Shown here: piece after piece, positions 8,802-16,744 of the stretch | Numbering within the stretch: position 1 is the first letter of the stretch | Layout: each line of letters opens with the position of its first letter | Origin: Hwanghaeella grinnelliae | Lineage (GTDB): Bacteria > Pseudomonadota > Alphaproteobacteria > UBA8366 > Aestuariispiraceae | Length of the DNA stretch: 64,000 nucleotides | Assembly (NCBI RefSeq): GCF_004005845.1 | Contig: NZ_SADE01000004.1 | Span: 496,001 to 560,000 of the forward strand | Direction: 5' to 3' | Translations under genes and position numbers: made by a program | The notes under the pieces: model-generated | What the model was told of the DNA's origin: nothing | The model's input: the letters and a program-made list of their open reading frames with translations, nothing else | The model's database searches: none

Positions 8802-9446
8802 ATGCCGGAACTCACAACCAGCGGCCAAATTTGGGTTGGGGGGATAGCGCTAGGCCTTGTCCTTTGGTTCGTCTTTGTTTCTCCGCGACTGGTGCCGATG
8901 CTCAAAATGACGATGCACGGCGTCGGCGATGACGACCGCAAATTCAGCTTCGTCGATATCGTCACCCTCTATATGGCATCCGTCCTGATGTTCGTCGTGG
9001 CTATGATCGTGTCGATCATGTTCTACGAAGTGGTCATGCGCTACGTGTTCGAGGCGCCTACCCTTTGGGTCGAAGAGCTTTCGCGGTGGCTTGGCGGTGT
9101 GATCTTCCTCATGGGCGGGCTCTATGCCATGCAGCAACGGGCCCATATCCGAGTGGTCATCGTCTATGACATGGTTTCCCGGAATGCTCAGCGGGTCTTG
9201 GACGTATTCGGAACGATTTGCATCGTCACTTTCTGCTACGCCGTGGTGAGCGGTTATGGGAAAACGGCGTTGAAGAAATTCGAAACCTGGGAATTGTACG
9301 GCTCCGCCTGGAATCCACCGATTCCAGCCGTCATGAAGCCGCTAATCTGTATCGTTTGCGCCTGGATGGCCGTTCAAGCGATCAGCAATTTGATTATGGA
9401 TTGGTCTAAACCCAAGGTCATTCACGACCCGGCCGACGATCTTTAA
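8802..9446 (+). CDS. TRAP transporter small permease (DctQ family), N-terminally extended
   Basis: A 214-residue inner-membrane protein. The DctQ core (about 45-195) has four hydrophobic helices and the family region VVMRYVFEAPTLWVEELSRWL. An extra N-terminal hydrophobic helix (about 9-28) and a polar linker make it longer than the usual 160-180 residues. A GGGGTGG stretch lies just before the ATG. It pairs with the large permease gene 15 bp downstream to form the sodium-coupled membrane complex. What the extra helix does is unknown. Confidence 0.88.
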   Translation: MPELTTSGQIWVGGIALGLVLWFVFVSPRLVPMLKMTMHGVGDDDRKFSFVDIVTLYMASVLMFVVAMIVSIMFYEVVMRYVFEAPTLWVEELSRWLGGVIFLMGGLYAMQQRAHIRVVIVYDMVSRNAQRVLDVFGTICIVTFCYAVVSGYGKTALKKFETWELYGSAWNPPIPAVMKPLICIVCAWMAVQAISNLIMDWSKPKVIHDPADDL

Positions 9447-9461
9447 GGGGAGCTGGGTATT

Positions 9462-10802
9462 ATGGGTATCGCAGAACTTTCGATCCTGCTGCTGGTCGGC
9501 ATTGTCGTGTTGCTGGCGGCGGGGGTGCCGTTGGGCTTGGCCTCCGGCTTCCTGGGCGTGTGCGTGGCATATTGGAAATTGGGGGAGCGCGGCTTCTTCA
9601 TCCTCGGCCAGCGGATGTACGACCTGACCATCGAGCACGCACTTCTGGCCGTGCCGCTTTTCATCTTCATGGCTATGCTGCTTGAACGCAGCAATATCGC
9701 CAAGGATATGTACGATTCCTTGAATATCTGGCTGTCGCGGACACGCGGCGGCATCGCCATCGTGACCGCGGTTATGGCGATCATCATGGCTGCCATGTCG
9801 GGCATCATCGGTGGTGAGGTTGTCCTCCTCGGCCTGATCGCGCTGCCGCAGATGCTTCGCCTGGGCTACAACCAGAACCTGGCCGTCGGCACGATTTGCG
9901 CCTCCGGCTCGCTGGGAACCATGATACCGCCGTCAATCGTGCTGATCATCTATGGCGTCGTGACCGATACGTCGATCCATGCCTTGTTCCGCGCGGCCAT
10001 CGTGCCGGGACTGATGCTGGGCGGTATGTATATCGTCTACATCATGGTGCGCACGCGAATGAATCCCTCACTCGCGCCGTTACCGGAAAGCGACCAAGAG
10101 GTTACCTGGGGCGAAAAGTTTCTGGCGTTGAAGGGGCTTTTACCGCCTGTAATTCTAGTCACCTGTATTCTGGGATCGATCTATGGCGGGATCACGGGCA
10201 TTACCGAAGCGGCCGCAATCGGATGTTTGGGAACGCTTCTACTGATCTTCGTTCGCGGAGAATTTTCGCCCAAGCTGTTGTTGGAAGCGCTGCAGAGGAC
10301 CCTGCGGTCCACGGGGACGATCCTGTGGGTCACCTTCGGTGCGACCTGTCTTGCCGGCGCCTATTCCATTGCCGGCGGCCCGGTCTTCGTCGCGAACAGC
10401 ATTCTGGGCTTGGAGCTGCCGAACATGGGCGTCATTTTGATGATGATGCTGATCTTCCTGTTCCTGGGCGCCTTGATGGACTGGGTCGGTATCGTGCTGC
10501 TGACCATGCCGGTCTTCCTGCCCATCGTTGCTGGAATGACAGCGAGCGAGATGGGGTTGATCGGCGGACTCGATCCCAGCCATCTGAAGGTTTGGTTCGG
10601 CATTCTGTTCTGCATGAACATGCAGGTCAGTTTTCTTAGCCCGCCTTTCGGTCCGGCGGCGTTCTATCTGAAATCCGTTGCGCCACCGCATATCCAACTG
10701 ACGGACATTTTCAAAGGGTTCATGCCGTTCATCTGCATTCAGTTGATCGGGTTGGTCGTGATGCTGGCATTCCCGGAAATCACCTCGGTGTTTCTCGATT
10801 AG
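9462..10802 (+). CDS. TRAP transporter large permease (DctM family)
   Basis: A 446-residue inner-membrane protein with about a dozen hydrophobic helices. Family hallmarks include MSGIIGGEVVLLGLIALPQM, ASGSLGTMIPPSIVLIIYG and LGALMDWVGIVLLTMPVFLP. DctM is the ion-coupled translocation subunit that uses a sodium gradient to import the substrate carried by DctP. It follows the small permease by 15 bp in the same operon. A weak inverted repeat (10838-10875) follows the stop and may end the transcript. Confidence 0.93.
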   Translation: MGIAELSILLLVGIVVLLAAGVPLGLASGFLGVCVAYWKLGERGFFILGQRMYDLTIEHALLAVPLFIFMAMLLERSNIAKDMYDSLNIWLSRTRGGIAIVTAVMAIIMAAMSGIIGGEVVLLGLIALPQMLRLGYNQNLAVGTICASGSLGTMIPPSIVLIIYGVVTDTSIHALFRAAIVPGLMLGGMYIVYIMVRTRMNPSLAPLPESDQEVTWGEKFLALKGLLPPVILVTCILGSIYGGITGITEAAAIGCLGTLLLIFVRGEFSPKLLLEALQRTLRSTGTILWVTFGATCLAGAYSIAGGPVFVANSILGLELPNMGVILMMMLIFLFLGALMDWVGIVLLTMPVFLPIVAGMTASEMGLIGGLDPSHLKVWFGILFCMNMQVSFLSPPFGPAAFYLKSVAPPHIQLTDIFKGFMPFICIQLIGLVVMLAFPEITSVFLD

Positions 10803-10837
10803 AGGTGATGAATACTTGGCTACCGTAATGTGAGCTC

Positions 10838-10875
10838 CTATCCTGACTTTCTTGTAATGAAGACATTCAGGGTAG
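10838..10875 (+). terminator. Weak candidate terminator after the TRAP operon
   Basis: CTATCCTGA (10838-10846) can pair with TCAGGGTAG (10867-10875), with one G-U pair and a 20-nt loop. There is no strong T-tract, so this is only a possibility. Confidence 0.25.
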
Positions 10876-10885
10876 GGGACACTTC

Positions 10886-11392
10886 ATGATTACGGCCGAC
10901 TATGTGCGCACCATGGCGCGCTACAACGCGTGGCAGAACGGCGCCATTTACGACGCTGCCGGCGGGTTGAGCGACAAGATGAGGCAGCTGGACCGCGGGG
11001 CATTCTTCGGCTCCATCCACGCGACACTCAGTCATATACTCTGGGCCGACACGATCTGGATGAGCCGCTTCAGCGATATCGACCCGCCACCGGGCGGTAT
11101 TGAAACCTCACCGAACTATTTTTCCGACTGGGACCGCATGGCGACGGCCCGTCTGGACATGGATGCTGTCATCCGCGACTGGTCGCAGCGGGTCGACGCG
11201 AACTGGCTGGCGGGGGAATTGACGTGGTATTCGACCGTGTCCGGTGGGATGACGACACGATCGGCAGCGCTATTGGTTACCCATTTCTTCAACCATCAGA
11301 CCCATCACCGCGGCCAGGTGCACGCAATGCTTACCGCGGCCGGCGCGAAGACCGAAGCGACGGATCTGGGTTTCATGCCGGACGAGGCGTGA
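10886..11392 (+). CDS. DinB-family protein (putative metal-dependent enzyme)
   Basis: A 168-residue protein with the four-helix-bundle pattern of the DinB/YfiT superfamily. The usual three metal-binding histidines are visible: one in the second helix (IHATLSHILWAD, about residue 50) and two near the C-terminus (FNHQTHHRGQVHAML, about 135-150). The family includes thiol-dependent transferases (bacillithiol, mycothiol) and hydrolases, and most members are unassigned. TAGGGGAC precedes the ATG. It may be its own unit between two TRAP operons; no partner suggests a reaction. Confidence 0.85.
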   Translation: MITADYVRTMARYNAWQNGAIYDAAGGLSDKMRQLDRGAFFGSIHATLSHILWADTIWMSRFSDIDPPPGGIETSPNYFSDWDRMATARLDMDAVIRDWSQRVDANWLAGELTWYSTVSGGMTTRSAALLVTHFFNHQTHHRGQVHAMLTAAGAKTEATDLGFMPDEA

Positions 11393-11407
11393 TCGCAAGA
11401 CCTGGCG

Positions 11408-11983
11408 TTATGCCCCGGCTTGCGACAGGACGTATTCTCCCAAATCGTTCCAAACATGCTGACGGGAAAGCTTGCCGTCCCGAACCAGGAACCAGTCGAC
11501 GAACCGGATTCCTTCGAATGGCGTTCCATCCGGGAACTCGCCGCGCAATGTGCCTTGGCAGGTGACCGCGACACCGTCTTCCCGTGCCGCCACATCCCAG
11601 TCGTCATAGGTTTTCTTCACCCAATTATAGCGCGGCTTCGCCCAGTCGATCAGCTCCTCCAGCCGTGAGAATTCGACACCGCCCGGAAAGACCATGCGGA
11701 AACCATCGGCCAGCATGCTCTGGGCACCGGTAAGGTCACGGGCCTCCATCCGCTCCAGAAAGGTTTTCACGACCTCTCGTGCATCGGGAAGGGCGGGGCC
11801 GGGCGTTTTAAAAGTACGGCCGCGCATATAGTTCCCGGCCGGCAATTCGTTCAAGGCGACGATGACGCCTTCCGGCGGTGCGGCGATAACGGTCCGCATG
11901 GCATCCGTCAGCGCTTCGGCGATCCGCGTTTTGACCTCCGCGTCATAGACGCCGCCCAGCATGGTTACATTGATGACCGGCAT
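11408..11983 (-). CDS. Tautomerase / SnoaL-like (NTF2 fold) fusion protein
   Basis: A 191-residue protein. Residues 1-60 match the 4-oxalocrotonate tautomerase family, with Pro directly after the initiator Met (MPVINVTMLGG) as the catalytic N-terminal proline and a short beta-alpha-beta unit. Residues about 68-185 match a SnoaL/NTF2-like domain (EVVKTFLERMEARDLTGAQSMLADGF ... RFVDWFLVRDGKL segments), a fold of small-molecule isomerases and cyclases. It is the last gene of the second TRAP operon, 10 bp after the large permease gene, so it probably acts on the imported compound or its product. The fusion is uncommon in my experience. Confidence 0.75.
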   Translation of the reverse strand: MPVINVTMLGGVYDAEVKTRIAEALTDAMRTVIAAPPEGVIVALNELPAGNYMRGRTFKTPGPALPDAREVVKTFLERMEARDLTGAQSMLADGFRMVFPGGVEFSRLEELIDWAKPRYNWVKKTYDDWDVAAREDGVAVTCQGTLRGEFPDGTPFEGIRFVDWFLVRDGKLSRQHVWNDLGEYVLSQAGA

Positions 11984-11993
11984 GAATTCTCTC

Positions 11994-13331
11994 CTATCGA
12001 CTGACGGATGGAAGCCAGGTGACGATTTCCGGGAAGGCGACGATCAGCAGGACCAGCAGCATCGCGCAAGCCATGAACGGGATTGCCGCGATGCAGATTT
12101 CCGAGAACCGTGTGCCCGGCGGCGCCACGCCCTGCATGACGAATAGCAGCAAGCCGAATGGCGGCGTGGTGAAGCTGATTTCCATCGCCAGCAGGGTAAT
12201 GACGCCGAACCAGATCGGATCGAATCCGTATTGCAGCGCCAGCGGGAAGAAGATCGGCACGGTCAGCAGCATCATGGACAACTGGTCCATGAACATGCCC
12301 AACAGCAGCAATATGAGGAACATCGCCGCCAGCATCGTATAGGCGGAGATGTCGAAGGCGGTAACCCATTCGATAAGGCCGTTACTGCCGCCTGAGAAGG
12401 CGAGGGTTTTGCTGAAAGTGGCCGATCCAAAGATGATCAGCAGGGCAACGACCGTCACCCGTGTTGCTCCCTGCAGCGACTTCCACAGCGCTGCGATGCT
12501 CAACGACCGAAAGACGATGGCCAGAAAAACGACGCCCAGGCATCCGAAAGCCGCGGCCTCGGAGGGTGTCGCCCAGCCGACCATGATCAGAATGATGACG
12601 CCGATCACGACCGAGATCATCGGCACGACATCGCGCAACAGCAGGACGATGCGCTCACCCCAGCTTGCCATTTCCACGTCATAGGGTGGCGCGGCGTCGG
12701 GGTCGAGTTTGGCCATTGCGTAGATCAGGATCGCATACATGACGGCCAGGATCAGGCCCGGTACAACGCCCGCGATCAGCAAGGCGCCGATGTCGAGTTC
12801 CGCCAAAGTGCCGAGCAGCACGGCCAGTGCCGATGGCGGGATCAGCATGGCGATACCACCCGTGCCCAGGATCGGGCCGATGGACATGCGCTTCTTGTAC
12901 CCGCGCTTAGTCATTTCGGGCACCATCAGGGTGCCCATCAATGCGGTACTTCCCATGGAAGACCCACTCAGCGTCGCGAAAGCAGTACCCCCGGCGACCG
13001 TCACATAAGAAAGCCGTGCAGGGACGCGGCCCATCAACCGCTCGATGGCGTTGAACATTCTGTTGGCCAGGCCGGTATGGAAGAACAATTCCCCCATCAG
13101 CAGGAACATCGGAATAGGCACCAGGGCGAAGTTAGCCATGGAGCCGAAGGCGTTTCCCGCCAGCGTGCCGACCCCGCGTTCCAATTGCAGAAGCAGCGGT
13201 CCGTTGCCGCCGAAATAGACCATAGCCGCCACAATATTGACCGCCAGGAAGGCAACGCCGACCGGAAAGCCGATGATCATCAGGCCCAGGATCGAGCCAA
13301 AAAAGATCGAAAGCGTCCAATACCATTCCAT
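11994..13331 (-). CDS. TRAP transporter large permease (DctM family), second system
   Basis: A 445-residue polytopic protein of the DctM family. Motifs include ATLSGSSMGSTALMGTLMVPEM, GPILGTGGIAMLIPPSALAV and LLGMFMDQLSMMLLTVPIFFP. Its ATG shares one base with the TAA of the small-permease gene (TAATG at 13331), so the two are translationally coupled. With the DctQ and DctP genes upstream on this strand it forms a complete second TRAP importer, ended by the tautomerase-SnoaL gene. The operon runs opposite to the catabolic operon at 16.7 kb, and its substrate may feed that pathway. Confidence 0.93.
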   Translation of the reverse strand: MEWYWTLSIFFGSILGLMIIGFPVGVAFLAVNIVAAMVYFGGNGPLLLQLERGVGTLAGNAFGSMANFALVPIPMFLLMGELFFHTGLANRMFNAIERLMGRVPARLSYVTVAGGTAFATLSGSSMGSTALMGTLMVPEMTKRGYKKRMSIGPILGTGGIAMLIPPSALAVLLGTLAELDIGALLIAGVVPGLILAVMYAILIYAMAKLDPDAAPPYDVEMASWGERIVLLLRDVVPMISVVIGVIILIMVGWATPSEAAAFGCLGVVFLAIVFRSLSIAALWKSLQGATRVTVVALLIIFGSATFSKTLAFSGGSNGLIEWVTAFDISAYTMLAAMFLILLLLGMFMDQLSMMLLTVPIFFPLALQYGFDPIWFGVITLLAMEISFTTPPFGLLLFVMQGVAPPGTRFSEICIAAIPFMACAMLLVLLIVAFPEIVTWLPSVSR

Positions 13332-13882
13332 TATTCGTGCACTCCCATCTCTCCGGTATGGATCAGGGAAGACCCGAAAACGAAACGCAAAAACTCAAGG
13401 GCGGTAAAACCGAATCCTATCGGCATGGCGATGATGACGATCCAGCGTTTGATGTCCAATTGGCCGCGCAACTCGTCGTACTGACCCCAGTTGTAGTCCT
13501 GCCAGGTCTGCATGCCGGTATAGATGGCCAGCAGCAGACAAACGAGGAAACAGGTTGCGGCGATGGCCTTGGAGAGAACCACGCGGGCCCGGTCGGGGAT
13601 CGCGGCGGTAACCAGTTCGATATAGACATGGGCACGTTGCCGGACCATCCAGGGGCAACCCAGCATCAGAACATAGATAAAGCCGTATTCGATGAAGGTG
13701 AAGGAATAGTCGTTGTAGTCCCATCCCAGGCTGCGGAACGAGGTGTAGTAGACGATCACCACCATCATCATCCCCACATAGAGGCTGGCGGCGTAGAACA
13801 TTGTGCGGACGACCAGGGAGTAGCCGGCATCCAATCGGTCCAGCAATCCGTGTTTCTCGTCGGGGTTAAAGTCAGCAGCCAT
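13331..13882 (-). CDS. TRAP transporter small permease (DctQ family), second system
   Basis: A 183-residue inner-membrane protein with four hydrophobic helices and the usual DctQ pattern (YTSFRSLGWDYNDYSFTFIEYGFIYVLML region, then RQRAHVYIELV). The length is normal for the family. Its stop overlaps the large-permease start by one base. A strong hairpin (13927-13956) separates it from the binding-protein gene upstream, as in the first TRAP operon. It forms the membrane complex with the adjacent DctM. Confidence 0.9.
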   Translation of the reverse strand: MAADFNPDEKHGLLDRLDAGYSLVVRTMFYAASLYVGMMMVVIVYYTSFRSLGWDYNDYSFTFIEYGFIYVLMLGCPWMVRQRAHVYIELVTAAIPDRARVVLSKAIAATCFLVCLLLAIYTGMQTWQDYNWGQYDELRGQLDIKRWIVIIAMPIGFGFTALEFLRFVFGSSLIHTGEMGVHE

Positions 13883-13926
13883 TCAGGAAGGGCCCAATCC
13901 CGGAAAATGTCGTTTGTAAAAGAAAG

Positions 13927-13956
13927 AGTCCCGGACGGGTTTAATCGTCCGGGACT
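13927..13956 (-). terminator. Stem-loop after second dctP (partial terminator or stabiliser)
   Basis: A perfect 11-bp inverted repeat, AGTCCCGGACG (13927-13937) and CGTCCGGGACT (13946-13956), with an 8-nt loop. In the minus direction it is followed by the T-rich CTTTCTTTTA, giving a terminator-like structure between the binding-protein and permease genes. It probably tunes their ratio. Confidence 0.7.
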
Positions 13957-13976
13957 TCAATCGCTACACCACGTGC

Positions 13977-14978
13977 CTATTTGATGTACAGGCCGCGGAG
14001 CTTTTCAACCGCGTCAAGCGGACGGTCGTCGCTCTTCAGCCGTTCCGTCATGCGGTCATAGGCGGAATCAAGCGCGATTTCCAAGTACTTGTCCGCGTTT
14101 GGAACCACATGCACCTGCATGCCGGCGGCTTCCAGGTCGGCTTTTTCCTGAACGACTTCCGCCATACGGGCTTTCCGGCTGGATTCCTCATGCTCGATGA
14201 CCGCTGCCTGAAGCGCCTTCTGTTCGGTTTCCGACAGGCTGTTCCAGGTGTCCAGGTTCATGATGATGCCGATATCTGTCTGGTAGAAATCCGGGTCCAG
14301 ACGGTGACGCAGGAACTCGTCCCATTTCAGGCCTTTGACGCCGATGGAGGTCCAGGCACTGGCGTTCACGACGCCTTTCTGGATCGCGGAATAGACGTCC
14401 GTGACCGGCATCTGGTGCGTTTCGGCGTTCAATGCGCGGAAGAAGGCGCCGTAGATCGGATTGTCGCGCATCTTCACGTCGCTCAAGTCAGGCAGACCGT
14501 CATCACCGAACTTCGGCGCGTCCTTGAAATAGACGTGGAACTTCACGCCCGTGTCGACCCAGCCCAGATATTTCATGTTCATGTATTTCTGGTGCAACTC
14601 GTCGATGATCGCCATGCCGCCATTGGCACGAACTTCTGCGGGTGAGGAGTTGGAGGTGGAGATCGCTTCGTTCTCCGGCAGGCCGCGGGCGTAGAAGGCG
14701 GCGGGTAGACAGGTCATATCGACCGTGCCTTTACGGATTTCACCTGCTTGCTCGAACATGCCGATCGAGTTGAAGGGCTTCACGTCGATCTTGACGACGC
14801 CGGCGGCGTTCACCTTTTCGGCGAATTCCTTACAGCTCTTCGTGTAGACTAGGAAATCCGGGAACGGATAAACCAAGGAAAGCGTGGTTTCCGCTTGTGC
14901 GCCGGGTGCGCCGAAGGCCCCGCCGGCCAGCATGGCCAGCCCGGCCGCCGCCAATACATGCTTCAGTTTCTGTTGCAT
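13977..14978 (-). CDS. TRAP transporter periplasmic substrate-binding protein, second system
   Basis: A 333-residue exported protein with a signal peptide (about 1-29, ending GAQA-ET) and the overall DctP-like fold pattern (VYPFPDFLVYTKSCKEFAEKV; AIQKGVVNASAWTSIGVKGLKW, about 200-222). It has only modest similarity to the first system's DctP and is likely to bind a different ligand. It is the first gene of the leftward TRAP operon. Proximity to the GntR-led catabolic operon at 16.7 kb makes it a candidate uptake component for that pathway. This link rests on position only. Confidence 0.88.
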   Translation of the reverse strand: MQQKLKHVLAAAGLAMLAGGAFGAPGAQAETTLSLVYPFPDFLVYTKSCKEFAEKVNAAGVVKIDVKPFNSIGMFEQAGEIRKGTVDMTCLPAAFYARGLPENEAISTSNSSPAEVRANGGMAIIDELHQKYMNMKYLGWVDTGVKFHVYFKDAPKFGDDGLPDLSDVKMRDNPIYGAFFRALNAETHQMPVTDVYSAIQKGVVNASAWTSIGVKGLKWDEFLRHRLDPDFYQTDIGIIMNLDTWNSLSETEQKALQAAVIEHEESSRKARMAEVVQEKADLEAAGMQVHVVPNADKYLEIALDSAYDRMTERLKSDDRPLDAVEKLRGLYIK

Positions 14979-15018
14979 CTTGATACTCCCTTAGGTGATG
15001 CCGTGTCTTGCTCTCTGC

Positions 15019-16131
15019 TTACGCTGCCTTAACCCCTGTTATCAGCGTCCAAGGGAACCGCCACGGGCGGTATCCCTCATCAAGAACCCCATCGTCTTCC
15101 GCGAAAGGTTCTATTCTTATGTCCTTGAAACCGTTCCGTTCCAGAAGCCCGGCCAGATCCATCTCGGCGAGCGGCTCCATGAACGGTTCGTTGTTCCGCC
15201 GGCCATGGCCATAATGGATGAAACGCGTGAAGGCGTCCGGCAGGCGGAAAAAGTCCAAGTGCGCCATGTACCCGCCGGGGCGCAGCAGGCGCGCGGATTC
15301 CTCGATTGTCTTTTCAATCTGCGGCGGCGGCATTTCGTGCAGGTACATGGTTGAGGTGACGAGGTCGAAGCTTTCGTCAGCGAAACCCGACTCGAAGGCG
15401 TTACCCTGCATATAGCGTATGTTGTTCGCCTGGGCCTCAGCGGCGGTCTTGGCGGCCAGTTTCACACAAGGGGCGGAAAGGTCCATGCCGGTAATCTTCG
15501 CGTCCCGGTATCGTTCGATGAACGGTCCCGTGCTTTTTCCGAAACCGCAGGCCATATCGAAAATGTCCGTTGGGTCGGACTCGAGAGCCTCGTCCACCGC
15601 CATCACAAGGCGGTCATGCAGGTCCGCATGCCGTGTGCCCATGGTTGGCGTCGTCGAGCGTGCGCCGCGTTCATAGACAAAGCCCGCGATCTCGTCGCTC
15701 CAGACGCCACCTGGATGCTGATGGATATCCACGGCCTTGTAATAGCGAGGCATTTCCAGATCGGGGTCCAGCGTAAGCATGCCGTCCGGAAGGTCGGCTT
15801 GGTCCAGACTGGCCAGCAGATCTTCACGCATATCGTCATGATAAGCCTGCAGACCATAGCGGCCGGAATATTTGAACCGTTGAAGGTGGCGTTCCAGCCA
15901 AGCATAAACCTGATAGTCCGGTGTATTGGCGATCAAGCGCGCCACATCGGCCGCGCTTTCCGGTGGCGTCGATTCCTTCGCGGCTAAGCCGTTATATTTC
16001 TCCCGCAGGGCGGGGAACATCTTGCGGGTCCAATACAGTTTGCTGGACAGCAGGAAGGATTGCGCGGCGGTGAAAGAACGCCCGTTTAGGCCGGGGTCGC
16101 GCCTGTTCGTGCCGCTCATCGCACCAGTCAT
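15019..16131 (-). CDS. Class I SAM-dependent methyltransferase
   Basis: A 370-residue protein. The second half (about 190-320) carries Rossmann-fold methyltransferase motifs: FDMACGFGKSTG (SAM-binding motif I), GMDLSAPCVKLA, FDLVTSTMYLHEMPP and LLRPGGYMAHLDF. The first 180 residues are an unrecognised helical region, perhaps for acceptor recognition. The ATG overlaps the TGA of the 164-residue gene (ATGA at 16128-16131), so the pair are coupled. The substrate is not predictable. The gene lies just upstream of the second TRAP operon on the same strand but may have its own promoter. Confidence 0.8.
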   Translation of the reverse strand: MTGAMSGTNRRDPGLNGRSFTAAQSFLLSSKLYWTRKMFPALREKYNGLAAKESTPPESAADVARLIANTPDYQVYAWLERHLQRFKYSGRYGLQAYHDDMREDLLASLDQADLPDGMLTLDPDLEMPRYYKAVDIHQHPGGVWSDEIAGFVYERGARSTTPTMGTRHADLHDRLVMAVDEALESDPTDIFDMACGFGKSTGPFIERYRDAKITGMDLSAPCVKLAAKTAAEAQANNIRYMQGNAFESGFADESFDLVTSTMYLHEMPPPQIEKTIEESARLLRPGGYMAHLDFFRLPDAFTRFIHYGHGRRNNEPFMEPLAEMDLAGLLERNGFKDIRIEPFAEDDGVLDEGYRPWRFPWTLITGVKAA

Positions 16132-16622
16132 CGCACCGGGCCTTTCGCGGCTTGGAGGCCCATGAGGTTATCCATCAAATGGGCGACGAAGGCATCCCGG
16201 TCGGCGGCCTTGTCCATCAGTTCCTGCGGGTCGGCCTCGGCATCCAAGGCGGCCCGGTTGATCGCGCCCGATGCCGCCAAGGTTTCTTCCAACACCTGCT
16301 GGCGGTCGCGAAGCACGTAGACCTCGGTCGCGAGCGCCCAGACCACGCCCATCAGACGGTCCAGCGCCGGATCATCGAAAAATCGTTGTTCGGGACGCGG
16401 CGTATCCGGTGCGGAGTCGTCGAAAAAATCTCCCCCGCCAGGGGAGGTGATCGGTGTGTCTTGATCGTGGCTGCCTGTCCCGTTGCCGGTCCGGCGCGCC
16501 GTTGCACCTTCCGCCGCTTTACTCACCAGGGCGCCTCCATGGACATCCGCTGCGGTCATCGCCATGGCCCAAACCATGGCTTGTCGCATAGCATCTTGAG
16601 AGAGACGGCAACGGAAGTCCAT
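16128..16622 (-). CDS. Hypothetical protein upstream of the methyltransferase
   Basis: A 164-residue protein of no recognised family. The central third is low-complexity and acidic/polar (about 40-75). The C-terminal half is probably helical (LDRLMGVVWALATEVYVLRDR, about 88-108) and may bind a partner. Its stop overlaps the methyltransferase start, so it is probably an accessory subunit or chaperone for that enzyme. The start at 16622 is the longest ATG; internal Met residues at about 12, 16, 20 and 22 are alternatives. Confidence 0.55.
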   Translation of the reverse strand: MDFRCRLSQDAMRQAMVWAMAMTAADVHGGALVSKAAEGATARRTGNGTGSHDQDTPITSPGGGDFFDDSAPDTPRPEQRFFDDPALDRLMGVVWALATEVYVLRDRQQVLEETLAASGAINRAALDAEADPQELMDKAADRDAFVAHLMDNLMGLQAAKGPVR

Positions 16623-16688
16623 GCGCCGGCCCCCGGTACCCTACATACGGGCACCCCCTCATATGCTTGCGCCGTGAAAACAAGATTG

Positions 16689-16706
16689 ATAATGATATAT
16701 CGTTAT
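16689..16706. promoter_or_regulatory. 18-bp palindrome upstream of the GntR-led operon
   Basis: ATAATGATATATCGTTAT is symmetric at 16 of 18 positions and lies 39 bp before the GTG start of the GntR/UTRA gene. It stands out as AT-rich in a GC-rich setting. It is the best candidate for the self-regulatory operator of the catabolic operon and may overlap the promoter. Confidence 0.5.
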
Positions 16707-16744
16707 GTCAATAGACGTTTGTCGTTTTCAAACCGGGCGGGTCC

